64,000 bases of DNA from Qipengyuania oceanensis (GTDB taxonomy: Bacteria > Pseudomonadota > Alphaproteobacteria > Sphingomonadales > Sphingomonadaceae): contig NZ_WTYN01000001.1 in NCBI RefSeq assembly GCF_009827535.1, positions 1,674,001-1,738,000 on the forward strand. Reading direction: 5' to 3'. Below, piece by piece: positions 27,692 through 36,393 of the stretch (positions are counted from its first letter, which is position 1; every line of letters begins with the position of its first letter). Made by a program: the position numbers and the translations under genes. A model generated the notes under the pieces. The model searched no databases, had not been told where the DNA came from, and saw only the letters and a program-made list of their open reading frames with translations.

Positions 27692-28677
27692 TGCGCCTGC
27701 GGGTCGCCCTTCCCGCCGGCGCGGCCGCGCTGCTGTTGCTGCTCGCGCATCCGCCTGGCGCTCTGGCCGCTCCTTCGGACGAACTGGCCCGATCCTTTGC
27801 CGAACTGCAGGCGCGCGACCGCTATCTGCTCGATGTCGGCTGGAAACTGGCGACCGGCAATGCACCCTATTGCGCCGATGCCGCGCCTGCGATCGGCCTG
27901 CTGGTCACCGATATGGCGGCATACGGGAAGCAGGGCCCGGCACTGCGGGAGGCGCTAGACCTGCCGGGCGACATCGCCTCGCTCGCGGTCGCGAACGGCG
28001 GCCCAGCGCAGCTTGCCGGCATCCGGCCGGACGCGCCCCTGCTGGCGCTCGGCGGGGAAGACCTGCTTGCGCCCAGCGCGTCCGACGCGCCCGCGTGGCA
28101 GCGCGCACAGCGCCTGCATGAAACGATCGACCGGTCGTTGCGCGAGAACGGCAAGGTCGCGATCACCTGGCGTGACAGCCCCGACAGCGTCGTGACTGCA
28201 GAAATTGCCGGCATTCCCGCCTGCGCGAGCCGCTTCGAGGTCTGGGACGACGGCACGCGAGCCTCGGCCGAAGGGACGCGCGTGATCTTCGGGCGCGACT
28301 TTCCCGGCTTCGGCTATCCCGAAGCCGAGTTCGCCGCCGCAGTAGCGCACGAAATGGCGCACAACCTGCTCGGCCACCGTGCATGGCTGGCCGAGAACGG
28401 GCGCAAGCGGAAGAACATCCGCCTGACGGAGCGCGAAGCGGACCGGCTGATGCCATGGCTGCTCGCCAATGCCGGTTACGACCCCGCCGCCGCGAAACGC
28501 TTCATGGAGCGCTGGGGCCCGGCGCACGGTGGCGGTCTGCTGCGCAAGCGCACGCATGACGGGTGGGACGAGCGGGTCGACCAAATCGACGCCGAGCTGA
28601 CGCAGGTCGCGCAAGTGCGGGCCGGTAACGGCCCCGCCGACTGGGCGACGCATTTCCGCCGCGAGATCGAGCCCTAG
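27691..28677 (+). CDS. Exported metallopeptidase with HExxH motif and PDZ-like region
   Basis: A 328-residue protein with a signal peptide (LPAGAAALLLLLAHPPGALA). Residues about 85-175 contain a PDZ-like segment (LAVANGGPAQLAGIRPDAPLL). The catalytic domain has AAVAHEMAHNLLGHRAW, an M48-type HExxH zinc site, then READRLMPWLLANAGYD, a plausible third-ligand region. It starts within the stop codon of the DsbA gene (TGATG). Together with the upstream protease it suggests periplasmic proteolysis. Confidence 0.8.
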   Translation: MRLRVALPAGAAALLLLLAHPPGALAAPSDELARSFAELQARDRYLLDVGWKLATGNAPYCADAAPAIGLLVTDMAAYGKQGPALREALDLPGDIASLAVANGGPAQLAGIRPDAPLLALGGEDLLAPSASDAPAWQRAQRLHETIDRSLRENGKVAITWRDSPDSVVTAEIAGIPACASRFEVWDDGTRASAEGTRVIFGRDFPGFGYPEAEFAAAVAHEMAHNLLGHRAWLAENGRKRKNIRLTEREADRLMPWLLANAGYDPAAAKRFMERWGPAHGGGLLRKRTHDGWDERVDQIDAELTQVAQVRAGNGPADWATHFRREIEP

Positions 28678-28690
28678 GCCTTGGCCGGTG

Positions 28691-29308
28691 TCAGGCCGCC
28701 TCGCTCTCCAGCGCGGCCTTGTACATCGACGCGAGCGGCTTCTCCATCACCCGGCGGACCATCGGTTCGAAGAATTCCAGCGGTTCGCTCTCGTAATCCG
28801 GGTCGAAGGCGGCCTGGTCGTACTTCTCGCAGAATTCGCGACACGCCTCGAAATGCGGATTGTCGCGGAACTTCTCCCGCGCGTTCTGGTCCATGCCGAG
28901 GAAGTGGAAATAATAGTAGCCCTGGAATGCGCCGTGATTCTGGCAGATCCAGTGGATTTCCTCGGTGACGAAAGGCTTGATGATCGATGCGCCGACTTCG
29001 GGATGATTGTAGCTGCCCAGCGTGTCGCCGATGTCGTGCAACAGGGCCATGACCACGTATTGCTCGCTGCGCCCGTCGCGATGGGCGCGAGTCGCGGTCT
29101 GGAGCGAATGTTCGAGTCGGCAGACGGGGAAGCCGCCGAAATCACCGTCGAGCAGCTTGAGGTGTTCGAGCACGCGGTCGGGCAGGCCCTTGGCGAATTC
29201 GCGGTATTCCCCGCCGATGATCGCCCAGTCTTCCTTGGTGCCTTCCTTCATCTCGCGGAATTTCGCCCGTTCGGCGATGCCGTGCGCGGTCTGTTCGCTG
29301 ACGTCCAT
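28691..29308 (-). CDS. HD domain-containing protein (possible di-iron HD oxygenase)
   Basis: A 205-residue protein with the HD-superfamily metal motifs: CRLEHSLQTATRAHRDG, then VVMALLHDIGDTLG and a later NHGAFQGYYYF. The H-x-LQTATRA arrangement resembles PhnZ-like oxygenases as well as ordinary HD phosphohydrolases. Which chemistry applies cannot be settled from the sequence. The start at 29308 has an excellent GAGGAGAG ribosome-binding site. It is divergent from the LytS-like kinase gene. Confidence 0.8.
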   Translation of the reverse strand: MDVSEQTAHGIAERAKFREMKEGTKEDWAIIGGEYREFAKGLPDRVLEHLKLLDGDFGGFPVCRLEHSLQTATRAHRDGRSEQYVVMALLHDIGDTLGSYNHPEVGASIIKPFVTEEIHWICQNHGAFQGYYYFHFLGMDQNAREKFRDNPHFEACREFCEKYDQAAFDPDYESEPLEFFEPMVRRVMEKPLASMYKAALESEAA

Positions 29309-29378
29309 GATGCTCTCTCCTCGGTTGCCTATCCTAGCGTCTGGCGCACCCTCGTGCAATTCGTCTAGGGGTAGGGCC

Positions 29379-30602
29379 ATGGCCGTGCTGCCGTTCCAAC
29401 CCACGCCGTTCTTCGCCAACAAGAACCGCGCCTTCTGGAACCTGCAATTCGCAGGCTGGGGCGGCGTGCTGGTGTTCCGCACCGTTTCCGGCCTTGCCGG
29501 CGGGCAGGACCTGTCGTTCTTCGTCATTCCGCTGATCGAGGCGATTACCGGGTTCTCGATCACCCTCATTCTCTCGACCATCTATGGCAAGCTGATCACC
29601 CGGCGCCCGCTGGTGACCTGGGGGGTCAGCGCAATCGTACTGGCGGTGGCGGTGATGGTCTTCGCGTTCATCACGGCCTGGGTGCTGAGCCTGACACGCC
29701 CCGACAGCGAGACCAGCTTCACCCAGTTGCTGATCGGCTACCTGATCTTTCCCATGACCCTGCTCGGCGCATGGTCGGCGCTTTACTACGCGATCAATTT
29801 CTTCCTCCAGGTGGAACAACAGGCCGACCAGCTCGAGCGGCTGGAAGCGCAGGCGACCAGCGCACAGCTCGCGATGCTGCGGTACCAGCTCAACCCGCAC
29901 TTCCTGTTCAACACGCTGAATTCGATCAGCACGCTGGTCCTGCTCAAGCAGACCGAACCGGCCAATGCGATGCTGATCCGCCTGTCATCGTTCCTGCGCC
30001 ATACGCTGGTGACCCAGCCGGGAAGCAAGGTGACGGTCGCGCAGGAGGTCGAGACGCTCCAGCTCTACCTCGGGATCGAGCGCATGCGGTTCGAGGAGCG
30101 GCTGCGGACCGATTTCCGCATCGATCCCGATGCCGCGGATGCCTGCCTGCCTTCGATGCTGCTTCAGCCGCTGGTCGAGAACGCGATCAAATATGCCGTG
30201 AGCCCGCAGGAAGAAGGCGCGCATATCGGCCTGTCGGCTCAACTCGTCGGCAACCGCTTGCGGATCGCCGTATCGGACACCGGACCCGGCTTGTCGGCGA
30301 GCGGGGAGCAGCTAACACTGCCGGCCGCCATTGCAGGAGAAGGACACACAGTTTCGACCGGGGTGGGACTAGCTAATATCCGGGACCGGCTGGCGCAGGC
30401 CTATGGCGAGGATCACCGGTTCGAGATCCGCACCCCGCCCGAAGGCGGCTTCACCGTCATAATCGAAATCCCGCACGAACCTTCCGAAGACGGCTCCGCG
30501 ACGGCGGCCGCCAAGGCAGAAATGAAACAAGAAGGCACTTCGCCCGTTGATCGGGATACCGATCGCGGAGAGGGCCGCTTTGCCAGTGGAATACACGCAT
30601 GA
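29379..30602 (+). CDS. LytS/YehU-type sensor histidine kinase
   Basis: A 407-residue membrane histidine kinase. Four hydrophobic segments occupy residues about 20-150. A coiled coil (EQQADQLERLEAQATSAQ) leads to the His_kinase domain with LRYQLNPHFLFNTLNSIS, where the phosphorylated His lies in NPHFLFN. The ATPase domain has LVENAIKYAV, SDTGPGLS and GVGLANIRDRL. A GGGGTAGGG ribosome-binding site precedes the ATG at 29379. It overlaps the LytTR response regulator by ATGA and is its evident partner. Confidence 0.92.
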   Translation: MAVLPFQPTPFFANKNRAFWNLQFAGWGGVLVFRTVSGLAGGQDLSFFVIPLIEAITGFSITLILSTIYGKLITRRPLVTWGVSAIVLAVAVMVFAFITAWVLSLTRPDSETSFTQLLIGYLIFPMTLLGAWSALYYAINFFLQVEQQADQLERLEAQATSAQLAMLRYQLNPHFLFNTLNSISTLVLLKQTEPANAMLIRLSSFLRHTLVTQPGSKVTVAQEVETLQLYLGIERMRFEERLRTDFRIDPDAADACLPSMLLQPLVENAIKYAVSPQEEGAHIGLSAQLVGNRLRIAVSDTGPGLSASGEQLTLPAAIAGEGHTVSTGVGLANIRDRLAQAYGEDHRFEIRTPPEGGFTVIIEIPHEPSEDGSATAAAKAEMKQEGTSPVDRDTDRGEGRFASGIHA

Positions 30603-31396
30603 CTATTCGCACCATCATCGTCGACGACGAGAAGCTCGCCATCCAGGGTCTGCAGCTGCGGCTTGAACCCTTCGAGGACGTCGAGATCATCGATACCTGC
30701 TCGAACGGGCGCGAGGCGATCCGCAAGATCAAGACCGAGAAACCCGACCTCGTCTTCCTCGACATCCAGATGCCCGGGTTCGACGGGTTTTCCGTGGTGA
30801 AGGGCGTGATGGAGATTCAGCCGCCGCTGTTCGTCTTCGTCACCGCGTACCAGGAACACGCGATCCGCGCGTTCGAAGCCAATGCGGTCAATTACCTGAT
30901 GAAGCCGGTCGACGAGGACAAGCTCGCCGACACCATCGAGCGGGTCCGTCGCCGGATCGCTCAGAAGGGCGCCATCGAGGAAGCAGAAAAGCTCAAGACC
31001 GTCCTAACCGAGGTCGCGCCGGAGGCCGCCGAGGAGTTTGCCGACAGCGAGGCGGAAACCTCCGGCCGGTACGAGAAGCTCATCAACGTGAAGGATCGTG
31101 GCCAGATCTTCCGCGTCGAGACCGATTCGATCGAGCACATCGAGGCGGCGGGCGACTACATGTGCATCTACACCGGCGACAATTCGCTGATCCTGCGCGA
31201 AACCATGAAGGACCTCGAACGGCGGCTCGATCCGCGCAAGTTCCAGCGCGTCCACCGCTCGACGATCGTCAACCTCGACCAGGTACGGCAGGTCAAGCCG
31301 CACACCAACGGCGAGTGCTTCCTGGTGCTCGACAGCGGCGCCGAGGTAAAGGTGAGCCGCTCCTACCGGGATGTCGTGGCGCGCTTCGTCCACTGA
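30599..31396 (+). CDS. LytTR family response regulator
   Basis: A 265-residue response regulator. The receiver domain begins IRTIIVDDEKLA, with the phospho-acceptor Asp in LVFLDIQMPGFDG and the conserved Lys in YLMKPVDEDK. The C-terminal LytTR DNA-binding domain has HIEAAGDYMCIY and FQRVHRSTIVNLDQV. It acts with the LytS-like kinase encoded just upstream. Its stop overlaps the nadC start (TGATG), so nadC is probably read from the same transcript. Regulon not identified. Confidence 0.93.
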   Translation: MTIRTIIVDDEKLAIQGLQLRLEPFEDVEIIDTCSNGREAIRKIKTEKPDLVFLDIQMPGFDGFSVVKGVMEIQPPLFVFVTAYQEHAIRAFEANAVNYLMKPVDEDKLADTIERVRRRIAQKGAIEEAEKLKTVLTEVAPEAAEEFADSEAETSGRYEKLINVKDRGQIFRVETDSIEHIEAAGDYMCIYTGDNSLILRETMKDLERRLDPRKFQRVHRSTIVNLDQVRQVKPHTNGECFLVLDSGAEVKVSRSYRDVVARFVH

Positions 31397-32256
31397 TGGC
31401 TTTCCAACTCACCGGTTTCGACCTCGACGCATTCGTTGCCGATACGCTCGCCGAGGATCTCGGCGAAGGATTGCCGGGCGGTGGGCGCGACGTCACCAGC
31501 GAGAGCGTGATCCCCGCCGACGCGCGTTTCTCGGGAGTCATGGACACCCGCGACGCGATCCATGTCGCAGGCCTGCCGGTCGCCGAGGCTTTCTTCCGCA
31601 AGCTCGATCCGGGAATGCAAGTCGAGATCCTCATGGAGGAAGGCGCGCAGGTCCCTGCCGGCACCGACCTGATGCGCCTCGAAGGCAATGCCCGCGCCAT
31701 GCTGACGGCGGAACGGGCTGCGCTCAACACCGTCCAGCACCTCTCCGGCATCGCGACCATGGTCGCGCAATATGTCCGCGCGATGGACAATCCGGATTGC
31801 ACCCTGCTCGATACGCGCAAGACCATTCCGGGCCTGCGTCACCTCGAGAAATACGCCGTGCGCATGGGCGGCGGCTCAAACCATCGCATGGGCCTGTGGG
31901 ACGCGGCCATGATCAAGGACAACCACGTGCTGGTAGCCGGTTCGGTGAGCGAGGCCGTGCGCCGGGCGGTCGAGGCGGGCGTCGAGGAAATCATCTGCGA
32001 GGTCGACCGGATCGACCAGATCGAACCGGCGCTGCAGGCGGGTGCGACGCGCCTGCTGCTCGACAACATGGAGCCTGAACGGTTGCGCGACGCGGTTGCG
32101 CTGGTGGCCGGTCGGGTCCCGACCGAGGCCAGTGGCGGGATCAATCTAGAGACCATCCGCGCCAAGGCGGCGACCGGTGTCGACTTCGTCTCGGTCGGGC
32201 GACTGACGCAGAGTGCGCCTGCCGCCGATATCGGGCTCGATTTCACACCATTGTAA
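31396..32256 (+). CDS. nadC: Nicotinate-nucleotide diphosphorylase (carboxylating)
   Basis: A 286-residue quinolinate phosphoribosyltransferase that makes nicotinate mononucleotide from quinolinate and PRPP in NAD synthesis. Visible signatures are LAEDLGEG, RDVTSESVIP, ERAALNTVQHLSGIAT, LLDTRKTIPGLRHLEKYAV and VEASGGI-like EASGGINLETI. The ATG at 31396 overlaps the response-regulator stop; the longer upstream frame is a shadow of that gene. nadA and nadB are not in the window. Confidence 0.95.
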   Translation: MAFQLTGFDLDAFVADTLAEDLGEGLPGGGRDVTSESVIPADARFSGVMDTRDAIHVAGLPVAEAFFRKLDPGMQVEILMEEGAQVPAGTDLMRLEGNARAMLTAERAALNTVQHLSGIATMVAQYVRAMDNPDCTLLDTRKTIPGLRHLEKYAVRMGGGSNHRMGLWDAAMIKDNHVLVAGSVSEAVRRAVEAGVEEIICEVDRIDQIEPALQAGATRLLLDNMEPERLRDAVALVAGRVPTEASGGINLETIRAKAATGVDFVSVGRLTQSAPAADIGLDFTPL

Positions 32257-32326
32257 GGCGCTCGCGCATTGCCAGCCGTGGGACGGCGTGGCAGGCTCGC
32301 GGTTTCAACAGGGGAGGAACAGGCCC

Positions 32327-32746
32327 GTGCGTCCGCAAGCTATCCGCAATTTCGACTATCTCTATCTCGGCTCGCTGGTGCTGGGCGTTATCAGCTTCGT
32401 GCTGAATTACGATGCGATCATCGCCGAAGTGCAACGCGAAACTGCCGCCAACGGGATGGAAATGGGCGGCGGCCTTGCCATCGGCAGCCTGATCTTCGGC
32501 CTCATCGTCAGTCTGGCCCTGTGGTTCCTCGTCTCGCGCTTGCGGATCGAGATCGTCAAATGGGTGCTGGTGCTGTTCTTCGTGTTCGGACTGATCGGAA
32601 TGCCCGCCGTGTTCGCCCAGTTGCCGAGCCTTCATGCGGTCATCAGCCTGATCGTCACCGTGATGCAGGCGATCGCGATCTATTTCCTCTTCACCCCCGA
32701 AGCCAAGGCGTTCTTTGCCGACAAGGGCGGCAATCACATCGACTAG
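32327..32746 (+). CDS. Hypothetical membrane protein (139 aa)
   Basis: About four transmembrane helices can be seen: YLYLGSLVLGVISFVLNY, LAIGSLIFGLIVSLALWFLV, WVLVLFFVFGLIGMPAVF and AVISLIVTVMQAIAIYFLF. The start is taken as the GTG at 32327 because a GGGGAGG ribosome-binding site lies about 9 nt upstream; an ATG at 32213 would overlap nadC. I do not recognise a named family. It is followed after one base by the RNase T2 gene. Confidence 0.75.
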   Translation: MRPQAIRNFDYLYLGSLVLGVISFVLNYDAIIAEVQRETAANGMEMGGGLAIGSLIFGLIVSLALWFLVSRLRIEIVKWVLVLFFVFGLIGMPAVFAQLPSLHAVISLIVTVMQAIAIYFLFTPEAKAFFADKGGNHID

Positions 32747-32747
32747 G

Positions 32748-33455
32748 ATGTCGCGACGGGTCGTACCGTTTCTAGTTGCATTCGCGCTCGCCTTGCCCGC
32801 GCAGGCGATGGCGCAGGCCTATCAGTGCAAGCAGCCTTTCATCATGCAGGTCCCGAGCGTGGAGCGGGACGGGCCGGTGCGCGAACTGCCGGTCACCGGC
32901 TACACGCTCGCCCTGAGCTGGAGCCCGGAGTTCTGCCGCACGCGCGAGGGCCAGCAGCGCCATTCGGTACAGTGCTCGGGCACGGCCGGCCTGTTCGGCC
33001 TGATCGTCCACGGGCTGTGGCCTGAAAGCGGGCGCAGCTGGCCGCAATGGTGCCCGGCGAAGCGCGGCCCGCGCCCGAGCGAATTGCGCGCCAATATCTG
33101 CCTCACGCCGTCTGCACGGCTGCTCGCGCACGAATGGGCCAAGCACGGCAGCTGCATGACGAGCAATCCCGCGACCTACTACAAGGTCGTGCGCATCCTG
33201 TACGGAGCGCTCGCCATGCCCGATCTCGATTTCCTCTCGCGCCGCGAAGTGCTGACCGCGGGCGACCTGCGCGAGGCGTGGTTGACCGCCAATCCCGGCT
33301 GGCGCGGCAAACGCATCGGCATAGAGCTTAACGCGCGCGGCTGGCTGGAGGAATTGAGGCTATGCTACGGCAAGGATTTCATGCCGCGGCATTGTCCCGC
33401 GCAACAGCTCGGGGCGAAGGACGGCGAGCGGCTCCGGATCTGGCGCGGGCTCTAG
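32748..33455 (+). CDS. Ribonuclease T2 family protein
   Basis: A 235-residue exported endoribonuclease. The signal peptide is VVPFLVAFALALPAQAMAQ. Both catalytic segments are intact: CAS I LIVHGLWPES (catalytic His in HGLWP) and CAS II LAHEWAKHGSC (HEW-x-KHG). The enzyme cleaves RNA in the periplasm or outside the cell through a 2',3'-cyclic phosphate. Several Cys residues suit disulfides. It starts 1 nt after the previous stop. Its end overlaps the convergent tadA gene by 4 nt. Confidence 0.92.
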   Translation: MSRRVVPFLVAFALALPAQAMAQAYQCKQPFIMQVPSVERDGPVRELPVTGYTLALSWSPEFCRTREGQQRHSVQCSGTAGLFGLIVHGLWPESGRSWPQWCPAKRGPRPSELRANICLTPSARLLAHEWAKHGSCMTSNPATYYKVVRILYGALAMPDLDFLSRREVLTAGDLREAWLTANPGWRGKRIGIELNARGWLEELRLCYGKDFMPRHCPAQQLGAKDGERLRIWRGL

Positions 33456-33907
33456 CGCCGTTCGCGGAAGAACCCGCGCAGCAGCTCGGCCGATTCGTTT
33501 TCGCCCATCCCGGAATACAGCTCGGGCCTGTGCAGGCACTGCGGGTGCGCGAACACCCGGGCACCATGCTCGACCGCGCCGCCCTTGGGGTCGGGTGCAG
33601 CGTAATAGACCCGCGCGATCCGGGCATGGACGATGGCTCCGGCGCACATGGCGCATGGCTCGAGCGTGACGTAGATGTCGCACCCATCGAGCCGTTCCTG
33701 ATGGAGTGCCGACGCGGCGCGCCGGATCGCCAGGATCTCGGCATGGGCGGTGGGATCGTGCGATTCGCGCGGTTCGTTGTGCGCTTCGGCCACGATCTCG
33801 TCCCCGCGCGCGACCACCGCGCCGATCGGCACTTCGCCCGCTTCGGCCGCCTTTCGTGCCAGTTCCAGCGCGCGCTGCATGGGATGGGGGATCGGCCAAG
33901 TCGCCAT
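33452..33907 (-). CDS. tadA: tRNA-specific adenosine deaminase
   Basis: A 151-residue zinc-dependent deaminase of the CDA fold. It shows VPIGAVVARGDEIVAEAHN, the catalytic DPTAHAEILAIRRA (His-Ala-Glu) and TLEPCAMCAGAIVHARI (PCxxC zinc ligands). It converts A34 of tRNA-Arg(ACG) to inosine, which is normally essential. The start at 33907 (MATWPIPHPM) gives a normal TadA length; an upstream extension to 34303 runs antisense through rpmB and is not supported. Confidence 0.93.
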   Translation of the reverse strand: MATWPIPHPMQRALELARKAAEAGEVPIGAVVARGDEIVAEAHNEPRESHDPTAHAEILAIRRAASALHQERLDGCDIYVTLEPCAMCAGAIVHARIARVYYAAPDPKGGAVEHGARVFAHPQCLHRPELYSGMGENESAELLRGFFRERR

Positions 33908-33970
33908 GAAATCGGCGCTACAACGCCCGTCGCCCGCCCGCAACGACGCGTGGTCCTGCGTCGGTCTTGC

Positions 33971-33999
33971 TTGACGGAATCGCCAGGCCCCGTTATGCG
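33971..33999 (+). promoter_or_regulatory. Predicted rpmB promoter
   Basis: TTGACG (33971-33976), a 17-nt spacer and TATGCG (33994-33999) lie about 57 nt before the rpmB start. The first 8 spacer bases (GAATCGCC) are identical to those at the rplM promoter candidate at 60058, which supports a shared ribosomal-protein promoter element. Confidence 0.5.
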
Positions 34000-34055
34000 C
34001 GCGCCTTTCCGGACCTTCGGGCCCGTCGACAACCCATAACTGAACGAGATTCATC

Positions 34056-34346
34056 ATGTCGCGTATTTGCGAACTGACCGGCAAGGGCCGCCAGGTAGGC
34101 CACAACGTGAGCCACGCCAACAACAAGACCAAGCGGGTGTTCCTGCCTAACCTGCAGAACGTCACCCTGATGAGCGAGAAGCTGGGCCGCAGCTTCAAGT
34201 TCCGCGTGTCGACCCACGGCCTGCGCTCGGTCGAGCACAATGGCGGTCTCGACAACTGGTTGCTCAAGACCCGTGACGAGAAGCTTTCGACCAACGCGCT
34301 CAAGGTGAAGCGCGAACTGAAAAAGGCGGCGAAGGAAGCCGCCTGA
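34056..34346 (+). CDS. rpmB: 50S ribosomal protein L28
   Basis: A 96-residue L28. It starts [20 protein letters not shown], the conserved N-terminus, followed by the basic [11 protein letters not shown] segment and the [18 protein letters not shown] region typical of alphaproteobacterial L28. It is transcribed alone, with a promoter candidate about 60 nt upstream and a strong hairpin terminator at 34383, which lies inside the end of the convergent gene. Confidence 0.96.
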   Translation: MSRICELTGKGRQVGHNVSHANNKTKRVFLPNLQNVTLMSEKLGRSFKFRVSTHGLRSVEHNGGLDNWLLKTRDEKLSTNALKVKRELKKAAKEAA

Positions 34347-34359
34347 GCCTTTCAGGCTT

Positions 34360-35379
34360 TCAGCCCTGCTGGATTTTCGATGAAGCGCGCGGCTTTCCGC
34401 GCGCTTTTTCGTGCGTGCGTTCCTGCCAGCGCAGCTGAAGCAACAACGTCCGCTGGTGGCGCATGAAATTGTCGTCCGAGATCACCCAGACGGTGAACGA
34501 TCCGTCGGCCCGCGGCCGGACGGCGATCCCCTCGTAGTTGTCGCTTGGTAGCGGTGGCTGCAGGCGCGCCACCACCCGGCCGGTCCAGACCTCGCCCGAT
34601 GCGATCTGCGCTGGGTCGGCGAGCACTATCAGGCATCGGAAAGCGGGTGGCACACCGAAGCGCCAGGTCCGCATGATCACCAGGAGCCGGCCATCGGGCA
34701 GCGCCGCCGCGCCAGTCGGGCTGTAGCCCTCCGGCCCCTTGAAGCGGAACGCGAGCGGTTCCCCCTTGCCGAGCGGATCGCCGGGAAAGAGCAGCGCGGG
34801 CGAGCCGGCATCGCCGCCGCGCGATTCGGCGATGACCACGAAGCGCCCATCGGGCAGCCGTTCGATCGCCTCTGCACCGGAGCGCGCAGGCCAGCCGCCC
34901 GTCCCGGGCAGTCTGGCAGTCTTCCGCTCGCCGTCAGCGGACACCCGCTCGATCGTGTTGAGGTTCTCGTAGGACCCCCAGATCATGCCCGTCTCCGGGT
35001 CATGCGCCAGCGCCTCGAGATCGGACAGGCGCTTGTCCTGCGCGCCGCCCGGTCGGAAATAGCCGAGTTCGCCAGCAGCGATGTTCCGGCCCGGCGGCAC
35101 CGCGATACGCATGAACCGCGCCTTGTCGGACGCGGCCAGCAGCGTGGAGCCGTCGGTCATGGCGAGCGCCGAAAAGCCGCCGAAATGCTCGTTGCGGCTC
35201 TCCAGCTCCCACGCTCCCTCGACTTCCATCTCGCCGACCTTGGCGGGCAGGCCGCTCAACCGCGTGACGGTCACGCCCTCGTCGTGACGCAAGGGCGGCA
35301 AGGGCATCCGCCACCACAAGCCGGGGGCGAGGCCGGCAACCAGCAGCACGATCAGGAAAAGCCGGATTCGGCGCATCAT
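34360..35379 (-). CDS. Esterase-like activity of phytase family protein
   Basis: A 339-residue protein with an N-terminal signal or anchor (IRLFLIVLLVAGLAPGLW) and a beta-propeller-like domain with motifs of the phytase-like esterase family: FGGFSALAMTDGSTLLAASD, LEALAHDPETG, GAEAIERLPDGRFVVIAE and NYEGIAVRPRADG. Family members are often annotated esterase-like; the actual substrate is unknown. The extreme 3' end of the coding sequence contains the rpmB terminator hairpin of the opposite strand. Confidence 0.82.
   Translation of the reverse strand: MMRRIRLFLIVLLVAGLAPGLWWRMPLPPLRHDEGVTVTRLSGLPAKVGEMEVEGAWELESRNEHFGGFSALAMTDGSTLLAASDKARFMRIAVPPGRNIAAGELGYFRPGGAQDKRLSDLEALAHDPETGMIWGSYENLNTIERVSADGERKTARLPGTGGWPARSGAEAIERLPDGRFVVIAESRGGDAGSPALLFPGDPLGKGEPLAFRFKGPEGYSPTGAAALPDGRLLVIMRTWRFGVPPAFRCLIVLADPAQIASGEVWTGRVVARLQPPLPSDNYEGIAVRPRADGSFTVWVISDDNFMRHQRTLLLQLRWQERTHEKARGKPRASSKIQQG
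34383..34409 (+). terminator. rpmB intrinsic terminator (inside convergent gene)
   Basis: A perfect 10-bp stem, 34383-34392 with 34397-34406, a 4-nt loop (cttt) and a run of five T. It lies 37 nt after the rpmB stop and within the last codons of the convergent phytase-like gene. Confidence 0.8.
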
Positions 35380-35430
35380 GCCGTCGGCTTGGCCAGCGCC
35401 CGGCCACCGGTCAAGCCGTTGGCTGCCAGC

Positions 35431-36393
35431 CTAGCGATCGACGAACAGTAGTGGGTCTAGCCGTGCGTCGCGCCACATGATGCTCCAGTGCAGGTGCGGG
35501 CCGGTCGCCCTGCCGCTCGCGCCGACCGTGCCGAGCCGCTGGCCCTGCGTCACCCGCTGGCCCTCGCGCACGTCAATGCTGGCTGCGTGAAGGAAAGCGC
35601 TGTTGAGGCCCTGTCCGTGGTCGATGATGATGAGATGCCCCTCGAGGCTGAACGGCTCGGCAGCGGCAAGCGTCACCACGCCATCGGCCGGCGCGACGAA
35701 GGGTGTGCCTGCGCCGGGTGCGATGTCGAGGCCGGTGTGATAGCTGCCGGGTTCGCCGCGATAGATGCGCTGCGAGCCGAAGCGCCCGGAAATGCGCCCG
35801 CGTACCGGCCAGACGAAATCCTGCGCCCACCCACGGCTGTCGCTGCCGGTCGCGCGCGCTGCCTGGATGCGGTTCCACTCGGCCTCGCGCACGTTCTTCC
35901 AGAAGCTCTCGCTCATTCCGCCGGGAGTCTTGGCGACATTGACCCGCTCGATATCCCAAGCGCGCGGCTCGATCGTGTAGCGCTCCTCGCGGGTGCTCCC
36001 GTCTTCGAGCAGCGCCGAAAGTATCGCGATGCCGCCTGCGTCGCGATCGAAAGCGGCGAAGAAGCGTCCCTCTGCATCGACAACCAGCGTGTCACCGTTG
36101 AGCGTGGCGCGCTTCGTGTCCGCCGGCACGATACCGCGCAGCCAGCCCCCTTGCGTGAGCTCGGCGCGGATTACCGCGGAATCGGATTGCTCGAGAAAGC
36201 TCGTGCCGGTGCGCAACCCGCGCGGCGACGGCTGCGTCGCGGCGACGGGGACAGATGCCGTTCCTGCAGGTGCTCCGGCAGCTCGGGGTGTGGCCACGGT
36301 CGCGCTTGGTGCGGGAGCATCGGGGATCACGGCCTGACAGGCAGCGAGTGCCGACGCGGCGATGCAAGTCATTGAAAAATTGCGGGCTCTCAT
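35431..36393 (-). CDS. M23 family metallopeptidase, lipoprotein
   Basis: A 320-residue protein with a lipoprotein signal (CIAASALAACQ, lipobox LAAC) and a Pro/Ala-rich linker. The C-terminal LytM/M23 domain shows YHTGLDIAPGAGTPF (His and Asp zinc ligands), HLIIIDHGQGLNSAFLH and GPHLHWSIMW (HxH ligand). All zinc ligands are present, so it is probably an active peptidoglycan DD-endopeptidase of the envelope rather than an activator. It overlaps the start of its neighbour DUF2093 gene by 4 nt. Confidence 0.9.
   Translation of the reverse strand: MRARNFSMTCIAASALAACQAVIPDAPAPSATVATPRAAGAPAGTASVPVAATQPSPRGLRTGTSFLEQSDSAVIRAELTQGGWLRGIVPADTKRATLNGDTLVVDAEGRFFAAFDRDAGGIAILSALLEDGSTREERYTIEPRAWDIERVNVAKTPGGMSESFWKNVREAEWNRIQAARATGSDSRGWAQDFVWPVRGRISGRFGSQRIYRGEPGSYHTGLDIAPGAGTPFVAPADGVVTLAAAEPFSLEGHLIIIDHGQGLNSAFLHAASIDVREGQRVTQGQRLGTVGASGRATGPHLHWSIMWRDARLDPLLFVDR

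Noticed and set aside
33908-34303. Extension of tadA upstream to 34303
   Set aside because: The extension is antisense to rpmB; the ATG at 33907 gives a normal TadA length.
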